Positions 47,966 through 59,416 are shown, counted from the stretch's first letter. The stretch is 64,000 nucleotides of DNA from Bugula neritina (GCA_964035545.1 OZ037765.1:15556698-15620697); one strand, 5' to 3'. The notes: generated by a model not told the origin, from the sequence alone. Made by a program: numbers and translations.

Positions 47966-48679
47966 TGTACTTTCTTTAGGCCCCCATGCAGCCTCTATTT
48001 TCCTCTCCGTCTCTGGTGACACCCACCGCCAACGGCAGCGCATTGGCCCGGGTAGTCCACCATTGGCGTTCTCCTCTTGGTGTGGAGCGGGAAGTGCTCG
48101 GTTCCGTACCCTGGCTGTGGCGGGTCGAGTGTAACCTAAAAGAGTGCAACAGCGTTAGTGGACTACACTGCAGTGTTGTCGGTTTTAGACAGCCTGACAA
48201 CTTCTCGTGGTTAGACACTCGCAGAGATTTATGTTAGTGAATAGTTGGAAGAGAACACATACTGCAGTGAGATTGTGAAATCTCTGAGTCAATCTATGTT
48301 CTTACCACTGTTGTTCACTAGCCTATCTCCAGCTCAATTGACTCAGACGAGTCGGAGCTGAGTGATGCAATTAAGTTTCCATACCAAGAACATAGTTAAC
48401 TCACCCCACGATCCGGTATTGTATGACATACTGAATGTTTGAGAATGGTTTGTATTAGTGACTATTGGCACGTCTGCTCTTGACTGCATCAGCGTAAGAA
48501 AAGATCGAGCAACGTAGTGGGGGTGCGTGATTATGACTTTGCACACCCGGCAGATAAATTTTATTTCTAGTTCTGCCGATGTAAAAGTTGATATTTTCGT
48601 GGTGCTGACAACTTTCACAATTGCTCGATAATTTTCCCTTACGGTTCCCCTCTAGACTTTTATACGCGCCGCTCTGTAC
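47966..48679. other. G2 pol-accessory spacer
   Basis: Noncoding leader of the accessory ORF. On the minus strand a GTAAG donor-like site (48305) and a pyrimidine-rich acceptor CACTCTTTTAG (ending 48136) could bound a ~170-nt intron. No other feature was seen. Confidence 0.4.
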
Positions 48680-51535
48680 TCAGTCACATACGAAGTCCTT
48701 TAAATAGGCTGGGGGTTGTCTCAGACGCTGCCCTCGCTCTAGGGAAGGTGGCATACTCGCCGGTGGACTATTTAGTGCCACTGGCGGTGCTTCTGTTTCC
48801 TCAGTGGTGATTATTTCTTCCTGTTCTCCGGATGGAGCCCCTCCCTCCGTGGGGGTTTGCACTTCCGGAACCGGCTCGGTTTCTGGAAGTGGTGGTATCA
48901 GACTTGGCGTTGGAGTCGGCGGGCGTACTTCTGTGAATGGAAGTGGTCGCTCGTCTCGTACCAAGTCTTCCTTCCGCAGAATGACCACTTCATACTCGGG
49001 TCCATGCCGCCGTCGCCCACGCATTGTCGTCTACCTCCTGGGCTCCAACAACGGGGAGGCTTCTCCCACTGCGTCTGGGCTAGCCCAATACGGCTTCAAG
49101 CAAGCTTCATTTTGGATGGACACTTGTCCTGAGCGCTCGATCTTGTAGGTATGGTTGGGCATAGCCTCAACTACCACGTAGGGTCCCACGAACTTAGGTT
49201 GTAATTTAGCCGCCTGTCCGCGATGCCTACGATAATTAACCATCCACACCCAATCTCCTGCTTGATAGAGGGGTGGCTTTTCAGAGTCCTCGCGCCGCAC
49301 CTGCCACTGCTTCTCTCGCAGCATTTCGTGTGCGACCCTCATCCGCTCTACTAGTTCACTGGCATACTTGTGAACAGAGCTGTCTTGCTCTGGAACGTGG
49401 TAGGTAAGATGGTCAGGAACCCGAGTCTCTCCCGAGCATCAGGAGGTTTGGGGTTTCACCAGTACTAGTGTGTGGTGTGCTACGGTATGCACGCATGACT
49501 TGCGGCAATGCCGTATCCCATTCCTCCTGACTGCGCCCGAGGAGTAGACTCTGGAGCGCATCACCTAGCATCCGGTTATTGCGCTCCACCACCCCGTTAC
49601 CTTAGGGATGGTAAGGAGTGGTCCTGCTCTAATTTACTCCCCAGAGGCGGCAAAGGTCGCTCATTAGTTGAGACTGGAATTGAGCGCCTTGGTCAGAGTG
49701 TATCTGTTCAGGGAGGCCGAAGTAACAGAATGCATGTTGGTCTAGCATCCTGGCCACTGTCGGAGCCGACGCATCTGGGATCGTCAGAGCGTCTGCCCAC
49801 CTGGTGAAGTGGTCGGTTAATACTAGGATCCAACTGTTGCCTCTGGGGGTTAGGGGCATGGGTCTGACCAAGTCGACAGCTACTACCTGCCACGGCCGTC
49901 CAGCATATAACCTTCGCCGTCCTGCTTCACCAGGGAGACGGCCATGCTTGCTGGCCTGGCAGATTTCACACTGCTTCACTCTGAGTCGGACATCACGTCC
50001 CATCTTGGGCCAATACCACCGGAGTTGCAATTTGGAGATCACTCTCTGGACTCCTGTGTGAGCCTGTTTGTGAGTGTCCCAAATTAACTCACAGCTTTTT
50101 CTCTCTGGGTGTCTGCCGTTGGCGGCTAAAGACATGGTCAGTAGACCATCCTGCCCGATCGTCAGCGAGTCCCAACGTTGGCAGAACAGCCTTAGTTGTT
50201 CCTTGCTGAGTCGTCGCCCTTCATTGTTGGCTTGATATATGTCTGCCACTACTCCAGGCAGCTCCTTCTGAAGCTTCCTCAGCTCCCGGACATTACCAGC
50301 TAAAACAGGGTTGGCACGGAGGTTTTGTACAACCTCCGAGGACTCGTCAACTTTCTGTTTGAGTTGACCTTGGTCCCAGTCAAACTGTGCTCCGTGGCAA
50401 GCCAGTGTCTCTAACTCACACCGTGGGAGACCTCCATTCCTCTTCTCGATGTTGAGACACTGTTTGCAACCTCTATCAGGTCGTCGGCTCAACCCGTCCG
50501 CATTGCTGTGCCTCTTACCCGGCCGGTGTTCGATCCGGTAAGAGAACTCAGCTAAGATTTCGAGCCACCGGGCAACCTGACTGGACGGTTTCGCTCTGTT
50601 GCACAACCAAATCAAGGAGGCAGTATCCGTACGCAGCCAAAACTTCCTGCCATACAGATAGGGGTCTGAAGTGCTTCACTGACTTGATTACTGCCAGCAA
50701 CTCCTTGCGGGTAGTGCAATAATTTTGTTCAGTGGGTGAGAAAGACTTGCTGTAGTAAGCTACTACTACTTCTCGGCCTTCCTGCACTTGGGACAGCACA
50801 GCGCCAACATTCTGGTCACTGGCGTCTGTGTCGAGGATGTACTCCAGAGTGGGGTCTGGGTAGGCCAAGATAGGTGCCGTCAGTAGGCAACCTTTGAGGC
50901 GGTCAAACGCCTGTTGTTCGACTGGGGTCCACTGCCACATCACTCCCTTTGCGGTGAGCCGGTTTAGCGGCTGTGCTATCCCCGCAAAGTCTGGTATGTA
51001 TTGTCTGTAATACCCTACCAGACCCAAGAAAGCCCGGAGTCCGGTCAAATCTTGGGGGGTGACCTAGTCCTCTATTGCCCGTACCATCTCGGGATCCATT
51101 GCCACGCCGTTTCGACCGACAACGTGCCCCAGGTACTTGACCTCCGGCTGCAATAGAGCGCACTTGGAAGGTTTCAGAGTCTTCCGAAAACCTTTCGTAG
51201 ACGACTGACATGTGTCTCAAAGTCTGGGGAGATCACGATGACGTCATCGAGGTAAATAAACAGTGCTCCATCAGCCTCTTGAAGGTGGCCGAGGCGGAGG
51301 TTAGCCCAAACGGCAGTACCTTCCACTTCCATAGTCCGTCGGGATTCAGAGGAACCTGCCAGTACCCGCCTAACAAGTCTAACATACTGAAGTACTTGCT
51401 ACTGGCTAAGGCATTCAAGGATTCATCAATATGGGGTAAAGGGTTGGCGTCCTGTATGGTCACCCTATTGAGTTTGCGGGAATCCACACATAAACGCCAA
51501 CTTCCATCTTTCTTCTAGACCAAGACGACCGGCGA
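48680..51535 (-). pseudogene. pol: G2 pol: RT to integrase C-terminus
   Basis: Minus strand: RT begins inside the finger region (KKDGSWRLCVDSRKLNRV), with WQVPLNPDG, KVLPFGLTSASATF and an out-of-frame Tyr-Leu-Asp-Asp site near 51245; then LVGYYRQYIPDF. RNase H has ILDTDASDQNVGAVLS, TTRKELLAV and, in the frame after a 1-nt shift, a Phe-Trp-Leu-Arg-Thr-Asp site (Trp where G3/G4 have UGA). Integrase has HKQAHTG...CEICQ, VAVDLVRP, HSDQGAQF and then frameshifts. The tail has an SH3-like GDWVWMVNYRRH and ends LERGQRLRQPPAYLKDFVCD, shared with G3. Many breaks. Confidence 0.82.
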
Positions 51536-52122
51536 GCTCCATGGAGATAAGATTCTCCTTTTGTCAGAGAGCCTTCGACTGTGGTAACTCCCCGAGCTAG
51601 AAATTGAAGGTGGAGTCCCAAGTCGTTGACGGATTGCACAAAGGCGTCAAAGGTATACCGCTCACGGTTAGCTTGAGGCAGATCGCTATACACAATCTGC
51701 GCCAGCTTCATCACCGTGGTGGCATGTTCTTGTAGCGGGGTGTGGGGATCACGCCGCAGCCTCTGTAGTCGGGCCCGGGCGTCTATCGCAGAGATGCCGA
51801 AACGGGCCCGTAGAGAAGCAAAGATACTATCGATGTCTGGCCCTAACCCATAGGGCTTGGCCTCATCCATCAATGACATTCTGAGCTTCAGCAGGGCCAC
51901 CCTGGGTGGCCACTGAGCGACATCTATCACGTCGCTAAACTCTTGTATGAATTGTTCCACCTCCTCTTCACCCGTGAAGGTGGGTGCCTTTAACCGGTAG
52001 CGGTCTTTCTTCAGCTCTCTCGGAACTCTTCGCCCCTCTACTGCATGATTTATAGGAATAACATCATCTTTACGTTCACCTTCTACCGGCTGTGGTTGTG
52101 TTCCAGTATCTTTAGTCTCCAT
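51536..52122 (-). pseudogene. gag: G2 gag, C-terminally deleted
   Basis: Start at ATG 52122 (METKDTGTQPQ), 35 bp after the LTR. The Gag core is FTGEEEVEQFIQEFSDVIDV ... ASLRARFGISAIDARARL. After GSLTKGE the sequence jumps straight into RT; the junction falls in a short CATGGxAGCTC stretch present on both sides in intact relatives, consistent with a microhomology deletion. The CCHC knuckle and protease are lost, so the product could at most be a partial Gag with an RT-frame tail. Confidence 0.8.
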
Positions 52123-52137
52123 TATTGATGTGCACAG

Positions 52138-52156
52138 TATCCCACCGCTGCCACCA
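52138..52156 (-). promoter_or_regulatory. Primer-binding site of G2
   Basis: Minus strand TGGTGGCAGCGGTGGGATA one base after the 5' LTR; the same tRNA-Leu type site as in G1 and G4. Confidence 0.8.
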
Positions 52157-52157
52157 A

Positions 52158-52505
52158 TGTTATAATTTTATGCTCAGGGGTTGGTGTGCAATCAAGTGAC
52201 TCTTATTCAATATGCTAGATCAACTTTGCCAGTGTGATTCAAGTTAATATTAATATATTTACACACAATGATACATCACAAAAACTACAGTCATCAAAAT
52301 ACAATCAGCTAATCGATACGGTCTATACAGTTCACCAGACTAATTCTAACTAACTACAACGCGGGAAGCTATAACTACTAAAAAACTGTCAGCCATTCCG
52401 ATTGGTTGTCTGCTGTCCCAGGTCATCCTAATGACCCCGTGCTGCACTCAGAAAGGGAATTAGCATTTCCCAATTATTGCTATGGTAGCTCTACGAGCCA
52501 CCACA
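52158..52505 (-). repeat. 5' LTR of G2
   Basis: 348 bp. The minus strand starts TGTGGTGGCTC and ends AAAATTATAACA. CCAG follows on the outside. Confidence 0.88.
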
Positions 52506-52720
52506 CCAGGTCATTTTTGTGAACAGTATACAATTTTTAATTGCATTTTATAAACACTTAATTTAGATGTTTTGAAAAATACACCAGAGGATCATAAAGT
52601 TAAAATATGAAATGAATTGATGCGCTTGAAAAAAAATGCACCACTGCTTTCTAGAAGCATGCATTTTGCAAACGAACTTTCAGAACTTTACATAAGTTAT
52701 AATGGTGGGATATGGACCTG
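52506..52720 (-). repeat. Dispersed repeat R, right half
   Basis: Reverse complement of about 26140..26355, continuing the repeat interrupted by G2. It ends at the start of the G3 LTR remnant. Confidence 0.75.
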
Positions 52721-52800
52721 TGTAATGGATATCTGTAGTGCAATTAGTATCTAGTTTGTATATCGAAAGGGTCGACTCTATGTTGTCTTATTGTGGAGGT
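52721..52800 (+). repeat. Truncated 5' LTR of G3
   Basis: TGTAATGGATATCTGTAG... matches the first ~75 bp of 58925..59416, then is cut by the deletion that removed the rest of the LTR and most of gag. Confidence 0.75.
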
Positions 52801-54835
52801 TGACTACATCGACTCCCAGCCGACGTACAGCCGAGCGACCCAGAGGGTCGTCGACAGCTGTCGACGACGGGTGGCGCCCCGTATGCTGAGGCTGTGGCAG
52901 TGGTGGGCACTTCATGCGAAGTTGCCCCCATGGTAGAGGGAGGTAGTTAAACGGCACTGGCCCACGGTAACTTCCGCCAACCGTGGGCCCCGGTTTAACC
53001 CTCCAAGGCAGAGGCCAAGGCCCAAACCCCACCGGGTGAGGAGGCTGCCTTCGCCAGGGTGGCAAGCCCCAAGGAGAGTTAGTAGGCCGCAAGGCCCGCC
53101 AAAACCTCCGGCTTGGGCACTCAAAAACCGCTTTGAAGGTTTACCTGATGAGGGATTTCTCTCGGTTGCCCACACGAGCACCAATTTGAGAATTCACTCG
53201 GCCGCCCGTGTGTGAGCAAGACCGAGATGTAACCTGCTTTCCCACGCGACGTCAACGACCCCCTCGCAACCGAAAAGGAGCGAAACAGGGATTTCCCTCA
53301 GTTGCCCACACGAGCATCAGTTCGAGAATTCACTCGGCCGCCCGTGTGTGAGCGAGACCGAGATGTAACCTGCTTGTCCACGCAACGTCAACGACCCCCT
53401 CGCAACCGAAAAGCACAGGTGCATCCCCAACTCCATGCACATGAGGTGTCGCCTCAAGAGACGAACCGCTCAGTGAGCGCTCAGCCATATGGAAGCAGCT
53501 ATTTCCTCCCCGGCAAGCTTGCCAGAAAAGCTGTCACATTCCTGTTGGATACTGGGTGTACCACAAATATACTGAGCCGGCGTCTATTCAACACTCTCAG
53601 TGCTAAGGACAAGGCTAGCCTAGAAACATACGAAAGGGAGCACGGCACGTTGGTGGACGGGTCGTGTATTCCTTTCTATGGGGTAATCCAGTTGACTGGT
53701 AGAGCCCGTGATCAGACGATCAGCGAGACCTTCATCGTCAGTCAACTTAATGAGGACGCCATCTTGGGCATGCCATTTCTGAAGCGACACAGGTGCTACA
53801 TTGACTTTAACAAGTCGGTGGTAGTGATGGCTGGATGTGAGCTGGCCTGTGTCGACCGATTTTGCCGACCCTTGGTGGGGGGAGTGCAGGTGGTACAGCG
53901 CTGTACTGTACCTGGGCGCTCCCGTGCTACAGTTCGCTGCAGAGCGAACTGTAGGGAAATCTCCGAGCTCGGAGTGGTGGAAGGTGCACTGGGGGCGTCC
54001 AGTTCGCTGACAGTCTGAATAGACTAGATGAGCGGGGGTAGTTCCTGGTCCAGTGCGTGAATCCTTTCACGGAGCCGGTAGAATTGCTGGCTGGGTCTCT
54101 AGTGGGAAAGTTCCACTCCGTACAGGAGGTGGATGTCGGGCCCGCGCTGGAGACAGCGGACGAAGCCCGTGGGATACCCACTAGAGACGGCAGTGGGCCG
54201 GTGCCTGAACACGTGGCGGAGTTGTACGAGGATGCCTGTGATAGCTGTGAGAGCAAGCGGGAACGCCTGGTGATGGTGCGGCTACTCTCTGAGTACAAGG
54301 ACGTGTTTAGTTGCGGCGACCATGACATGGGTCTGACTAAGGCTAGCTGTCATGAGATACCCCTGGCGACAGGGACGGCGCCCATCCAGTACGGGCTGTG
54401 AGGGACTGAGCTGTCCCTGTCGACCTCCCTGACCTGCGGGCATTCCTGGGACTGGTAGGGTACTATCGTCAGTACATACCAGACTTCACAGGAATTGCAC
54501 AGCCGTTAAATCGGCTGACAGCAAAAGGGGTGCGATGGCAGTGGACACAGGCCGAGCAGAAGGCATTTGACCACCTGAAGGATCGCCTGGTGGAAACACC
54601 CATCTTGGCGTATCCTGACTCAGCGAAGGAGTACATTTTGGATACTGATGCCAGTAACCATAATGTGGGGGCTGTGTTGTCGCAAGTCCAAGATGGTCGC
54701 GAGGTGGTGGTGGCTTACTATAGTAAAGCCCTGTCGGCGCCTGAGAAGAACTACTGTACAACCAGGAGGGAACTCTTGGCAGTAGTCAAGGCGGTCAAAC
54801 ACTTTAGACCATATCTATATGGGCGTACGTTCTGA
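52801..54835 (+). pseudogene. pol: G3 gag end, protease, RT-deleted pol, RNase H
   Basis: Contains the relic of the gag knuckle, a conserved frameshift-type hairpin, a ~130-bp tandem duplication at about 53155-53418, then the protease (FLLDTGCTTNILSRR, Asp-Thr-Gly intact; FYGVIQLTGRARDQ; ILGMPFLKRHRC). After ATGTAPIQ the sequence jumps to RT-connection sequence at 54389 (GTACGGGCTGTGAGGGACTG), deleting ~645 bp including the RT active site. RNase H follows (ILDTDASNHNVGAVLS, TTRRELLAV) up to the TGA at 54833, the same stop as in G4. Frameshifts occur near 54018 and 54400. Confidence 0.82.
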
Positions 54836-56890
54836 CTACGAACGGATCATGCGTCTTTGATATGGCTGTGTCGACGGGCGGAACCATCAAGCCAAGTAGC
54901 GCGCTGGCTGGAAATCCTGGCAGAGTTTTCTTATCGGATCGAACACCGACCCGGTAAGAAACACGGTAATGCCGACGGACTCAGCCGCCGCCAGGCAGAT
55001 GGGTGTAAGCAATGCCAGAATATCGAGCGCAGGGATGGTGGACCCCTTCGCTCGGATGTTGAAGAACAGTTGGGGAAAGCGGGTGTATACAGCTGGGAGG
55101 AAGGACAACTTTGGTCCGAATCCCCTAATGAGGCTGTCAACAACCTTCATGCAAACCCCGCGCTGCTCAGGAACGTCAGGGAGCTGTGTCGGCTCTAAGC
55201 CACGCTACCAGGGGTGGTGGCTGACCTAGTCCAGGCCAAGAAGGAGGGACGGCGGCCGAGTGAGGCCGAACAGCGGATGAAAAGTGCAGAGTTTAAATAC
55301 TTCTGCGACCGCTGGGACTTCTTCCGGTTTAACGGCGATGGGCTGCTAACGATAACATTGGCAGCCGGCACCAATCGCCGTGAATGAGAGAGGGTGGTTT
55401 GTCCGTCCGCTCTGAGGCGGGAGTTGATCTGGGACACCCATAAGCAAGCTCATGCAGGAGCTAGTCGGGTGACTAGGTGTCCTCAACTCTAGAGGTTTTG
55501 GCTGGGTATGACCCGGGATGTCCGACTCTGGGTGCGGAAGTGCGAGGTATGCCAAGCTAGTAAGCATGGCCGCCCCACTGAGACCGCAGGGAGGCGTCGC
55601 TTCCGTGCCGGTCGTCCGTGGCAGGTAGTTGCTGTAGATCTGGTAGGCCCCATGCCCACAACAGTGAGAGGTAATAACTGGACACCGGTATTAACTGACC
55701 ATTTCACGCAGTGGGCTGATGCACTGGCTATTCCAGATGCGTCGGCCCCCTCGGTGGCCAGAGCCTTGAATCAGCAGGTATTCTGTTATTTCGGCTTGCC
55801 GGAGCAGATACACTCTGATCAAAGCGCCCAGTTTCAGTCGCAACTTATGAGCGATCTCTGTAAAATGTGGGGGGTAAACCAGTCGGACGACCCCGTATCA
55901 CCCGCAAGAGAACGCGGTTGTGGAGTGGAACAACCGAATGCTAGGGGACTCACTGAGAAGCCTGCTTATGGGTAGGAGCCAGAAAGAGTGGAACTTGGTG
56001 CTGCCGCAAATCATGCGAGCTTACCGTAGTACCCCTCACTCCAGTACACTGGAGACCCCTAATTCTCTCATGCTGGGGAGAGGAACCAGGGTTCCTGAGC
56101 ACGTAACCTATCATGTTCCGGCTCCCGAGAGCAACGTCCACAACTACGTGGATGAGCTCGTAAAACGCATGGGGATGGCTCACGAGGTGCTATGTGAGCA
56201 GCAATGGCAGGTCAGGAGTGGTGACTCTGATGACCCCCCCTCCCCTTGCAGAAGGTGGGAGACTGGGTCTGGATGACCAGTCATCGCCGGCGACGCGGAC
56301 AGGTGGCTAAGTTGCAGTCGAAGTTCGTGGGTCCCTATTGCGTAATTGAGGTGATGCCTAATCACACCTATAAAGTGGAACGGTCTGGACAAGTGTCGGT
56401 CCAGAACGAAGCACGGCTGAAACCTTACCCTAATGCAGCAGGTCAAGCACCTCCTCTCTTAGAGCCCGCTAGACGCCCTCCTATGAGGGGGTCGAGGCAT
56501 GGCGTATAAAGAGATAGAGGAGATACTGCAAGATCAGGAAGGAGCGGCCGACGCGCCGCCCGACCCGCCCCAGCCGCCTCCACCACAGGAGAAGGAGGCC
56601 ACACACCGGAAGACCAGTTGGAGCCGGCCCCACCACCAGTGGAGCTGGCCGACAGGCTTATCGCCCCGGATGAGATGGAATTTCCTCAAATTCATGAGGA
56701 AGAGGCAGCTGAGAGGGGACCACCCGTACTGGTGAACCCCCCCGTACTGGCGACACCACCTATGGTGGAAGAATCACCAGCAGCAGCAAACTCTCCGGTA
56801 CCGTTGGAACGTAGCCAACGTAACAGGGCGCCACCATCTTATTTGAAAGACTTGTTGTGCGACTTGGTCAACATGCACAGTATTTTGTAA
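54836..56890 (+). pseudogene. pol: G3 pol after the UGA: RNase H end, integrase, tail
   Basis: After the TGA the same frame continues with RTDHASLIWLCRRAEPSS, IEHRPGKKHGNADGLSRR, then the integrase zinc region (HKQAHAG ... CEVCQASKHG), VAVDLVGPMP and HSDQSAQF; the Glu helix is broken by a frameshift near 55885. The C-terminal part has GDWVWMTSHRRRRGQ, FVGPYCVIEVMPNHTYKVERSG, a Pro-rich tail and the ending LERSQRNRAPPSYLKDLLCD. Several stops and shifts lie at 55196, 55387 and 56250. The tail motif matches G2, showing where pol ends. Confidence 0.82.
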
Positions 56891-57130
56891 CACGTCGACA
56901 TGTACAAAGAAGTCTGGGGGCGAGGTTATTGATAGCATGCTGCCCAGTGGCGGATAAAATAGGTCAGCCGGGGGTCAGCAGAGCGAAGCCAACTCAATAG
57001 CGTATAGAGTGTTACATAACCACTCTAGCTGTGAGCGCTCTTTTCAATTACAACCAGCAAACAGGCAGCACGTCTTTTGCAGTGAACAATTTGGCTACTA
57101 CGAGCCCTAAGAAAACAGATAGCAAACATT

Positions 57131-58136
57131 ATGTCTAATGCAGCAACTGTTTTGGAGGGTAAGTCTACTAAAAATTCTATATTAATCAATTAGAATTTAT
57201 TCTGGTAGCGACGTCAGTCTCACTTTATCATAATGATAAAGTTGAAACTCCTAACATCAGACGATACGTCGATGATTAGAGTGGGACAGTCAGCTCAACT
57301 GATTATGTGATCAGTGAGTGGCAGACTGTGTGACTCAGTTATCAGTATTATTTTAAAACGGGAGTCCCGCGCATAGAGTGTGATTCAGACAGTAGATTAA
57401 TTTAAATACTCTATTGCAGGTGAGGCTGAGTCTGTATTTGATGAGATACAGGCACTGCTTGTGATACACCAACTACTAACTGGGATAGCATGTCAGAGAC
57501 AATCAACGGTGCGCTGAATGCAGACGGACTTTCTCAACCATGAAGCGACTAAAAATGCACATACCAAAACACTTCACTGTAACTTTCTGTCCCTGTGGAG
57601 TCCACCACTTTTACAGGGATGCTATACTGCGCCACCAAAGGACTCCGAACTGCTATGTCGGACACCTATACGAAGTCGAAGCTGACTCATATACTGAATT
57701 TCGAGACTTGATCCTACCACATGTGACTGACCCGGACCGAAGACAGACGCTACTAGACCAGTTCCCCGCCACTCGACCGACAGTAGAGAGCGACTCAGAC
57801 GCAGACCCTCAGCCCCCAGAGACCACGACAATGACACATACTTCAGACGTGACTACACAACCTCTCCGTGTTATTGTGACCCGCACTGGACGCACGGTAG
57901 CAAACGACTCACAACCCCCAACTACGACGAACTCTTACGTACCCAGTCGCACACAGAGAAAGAGGAAGAGTGCTGGTAGTACGACCAAGGAGAACATTAG
58001 CCCTGACCAGTTCCTACTGACAGACATCAAAAAACTACAGCGACGTATGGCTCGTCTCTGTAAAGAGCCGAAAAGAGCAACTACCGAGTTGGCTAAATTG
58101 CAGACACGACTTGAGAGACGACTGGCCAAAGAGTGA
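57131..58136 (+). CDS. G3 accessory gene (env position), zinc-finger-like with basic Leu-rich tail
   Basis: The main ORF starts at ATG 57540 (MKRLKMHIPKHF) and has 198 codons. Residues ~13-45 form TVTFCPCGVHHFYRD..LRHQRTPNCY, a compact Cys/His pattern, then YEVEADSYTEFRDLILPHV. A Thr/Ser/Pro-rich linker, a basic patch (RTQRKRKSAG) and a helix with repeated Leu (LTDIKKLQRRMARL ... LAKLQTRLERRLAKE) follow. Upstream, ATG 57131 (ATGTCTAATGCAGC) is followed by a consensus donor at 57159 and an acceptor at 57419. The spliced frame does not enter the main ORF directly, so exon use is unsettled. No signal peptide or membrane segment, so it is not an env. Homologues lie in G1 and G2. Confidence 0.6.
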
Positions 58137-58469
58137 ACAGAAGAGCGTTCCCCCTTTCCTCCCCCCTCTTTTCCACTAGGACTGTGTGTCACCATGTAAA
58201 TAGATTGTGCGTAATAGAAACTTGCTTATCTTATGTGTATACTGTGATAGATTCTCATCCTCTACTGTTCTCAAGTAACTGCGTGTGTCAGTATTATAAT
58301 TACTGTGGCGTATATTTTGAATGCTGTAATTATAGCTAAGTTGGGCTAGCTTTCTAATGCCCTATTATTGTGATTGTTGTTAAAGCTTTCAGTATAATGT
58401 AATTTTCATGAAATACGCATTTCCAGAGTTATTTTCCCTTTCTGCTATTTTATCGTTTTGCATTAATAC
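58137..58469. other. G3 3' untranslated region
   Basis: AT-rich noncoding sequence after the accessory ORF; no gene or repeat recognised. Confidence 0.4.
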
Positions 58470-58817
58470 TGATACTGGAAATTTGTGTAGTTTTTATGAA
58501 TGCCTTCAATAGGTTGTTATTATAGCTAAATTCTTGGCCTATTGAATGATTCATTCTCCTTTGTCTATTTTTCTTTTGTTACTGTCAAGCTTAACTTTCT
58601 TTTGTCTGTTGGAACATTCTAGATGTGAATTCTTGTGTATAAAAGCAGGCGAGTTTCCAGTGTAGATTCAGACTACTACTGGAGCTCGCTGGTAGTAGGA
58701 CCACATAAGCTGTATCTGATGCAAATAAAGGTATCTTTCATTCGTACTCAAATACTTGGCTTATTCTCTTTAGAGCATGTAGGCACTAGTTGCATTCAAA
58801 ACCCACAGTTTACTACA
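58470..58817 (+). repeat. Candidate solo LTR
   Basis: 348 bp starting TGATACTGG and ending TTTACTACA. It is flanked by ATAC on both sides (58466..58469, 58818..58821), with TATAAAA at 58638 and AATAAA at 58724. Its end resembles that of the LTR-like piece at 22582. There is no partner LTR; the 4-bp duplication could be chance. Confidence 0.45.
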
Positions 58818-58924
58818 ATACTATTCTGTCATGTATATTCTTTTTCCATTTTTTATATCTAGTTTTTGTAAATTTCTCATGCCTACTGTAATCATAGAGT
58901 GCACCTTTCGATAGGTGTGGCGAG

Positions 58925-59416
58925 TGTAATGGATTTCTGTAGTGCAATCAGTATCTAGTTTGTATATCGAAAGGGTCGACTCTATGTTGTCTTATTGTGG
59001 AGGTCGACTGTGATAGATTTTAGTAATGCAATTCTTATTATATTAATCGAAAAGGTTTACTCTATATTGTTTATTATCTTGTGAGTTCGACACTGTCGGA
59101 GTGTAACTATGGACAGCAGTGGCACCACTAGTAACCACCAATCACGACAGTCACACTAATTGATAGCAGGTGGAGCTAGCTACTCGTAGTTGCAGTGTGC
59201 TGAGTAGCTAGCCGGCAGAGCAGCTTGGGACTTCATTTAGAGTAGTCGTGTATTAAAGCTCACTAATTATGTAATCGTTTTCTATTCATGTTAGCAGTAA
59301 ATAACCTTCTTGTATTTGTGTAAATAATAAAGTATCTTATCGTAAACAACCTGGTGCAGTGGCTTTGATTAAGTAGACCCACACATAATAATAGTGAACT
59401 GGCAAAATTCACTACA
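58925..59416 (+). repeat. LTR shared by G3 (3') and G4 (5')
   Basis: 492 bp, starting TGTAATGG and ending CACTACA, with AATAAA at 59326. It is preceded by the 3' region of G3 (purine-rich GGTGTGGCGAG) and followed by the primer site and gag of G4. Confidence 0.85.

Larger units (their letters stand above)
47203..52505 (-). mobile_element. Gypsy element G2, internally deleted
   Basis: A minus-strand element of the G1-G4 lineage, 5.3 kb, flanked by CCAG (47199..47202 and 52506..52509). It inserted into dispersed repeat R, whose empty copy lies at 26130..26645. The LTRs differ by roughly 4-5%. The gag knuckle, protease and RT N-terminus are deleted, and a second deletion joins the accessory ORF to the inside of the 3' LTR. 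Confidence 0.88.
52721..58924 (+). mobile_element. Gypsy element G3, deletion derivative
   Basis: Plus strand. It begins with the first ~75 bp of an LTR identical in pattern to 58925 onward, then jumps into the end of gag. Protease, RNase H and integrase fragments, the pol tail, an accessory gene and a 3' UTR follow up to the full LTR at 58925. RT is deleted. With G4 it forms LTR-internal-LTR-internal, so the central LTR is shared. Confidence 0.8.

Noticed and set aside
57540-58136. Reading the accessory ORF as an env glycoprotein
   Set aside because: No signal peptide, transmembrane segment, furin site or Cys-rich ectodomain; it has a zinc-finger-like and basic/Leu-rich layout instead.
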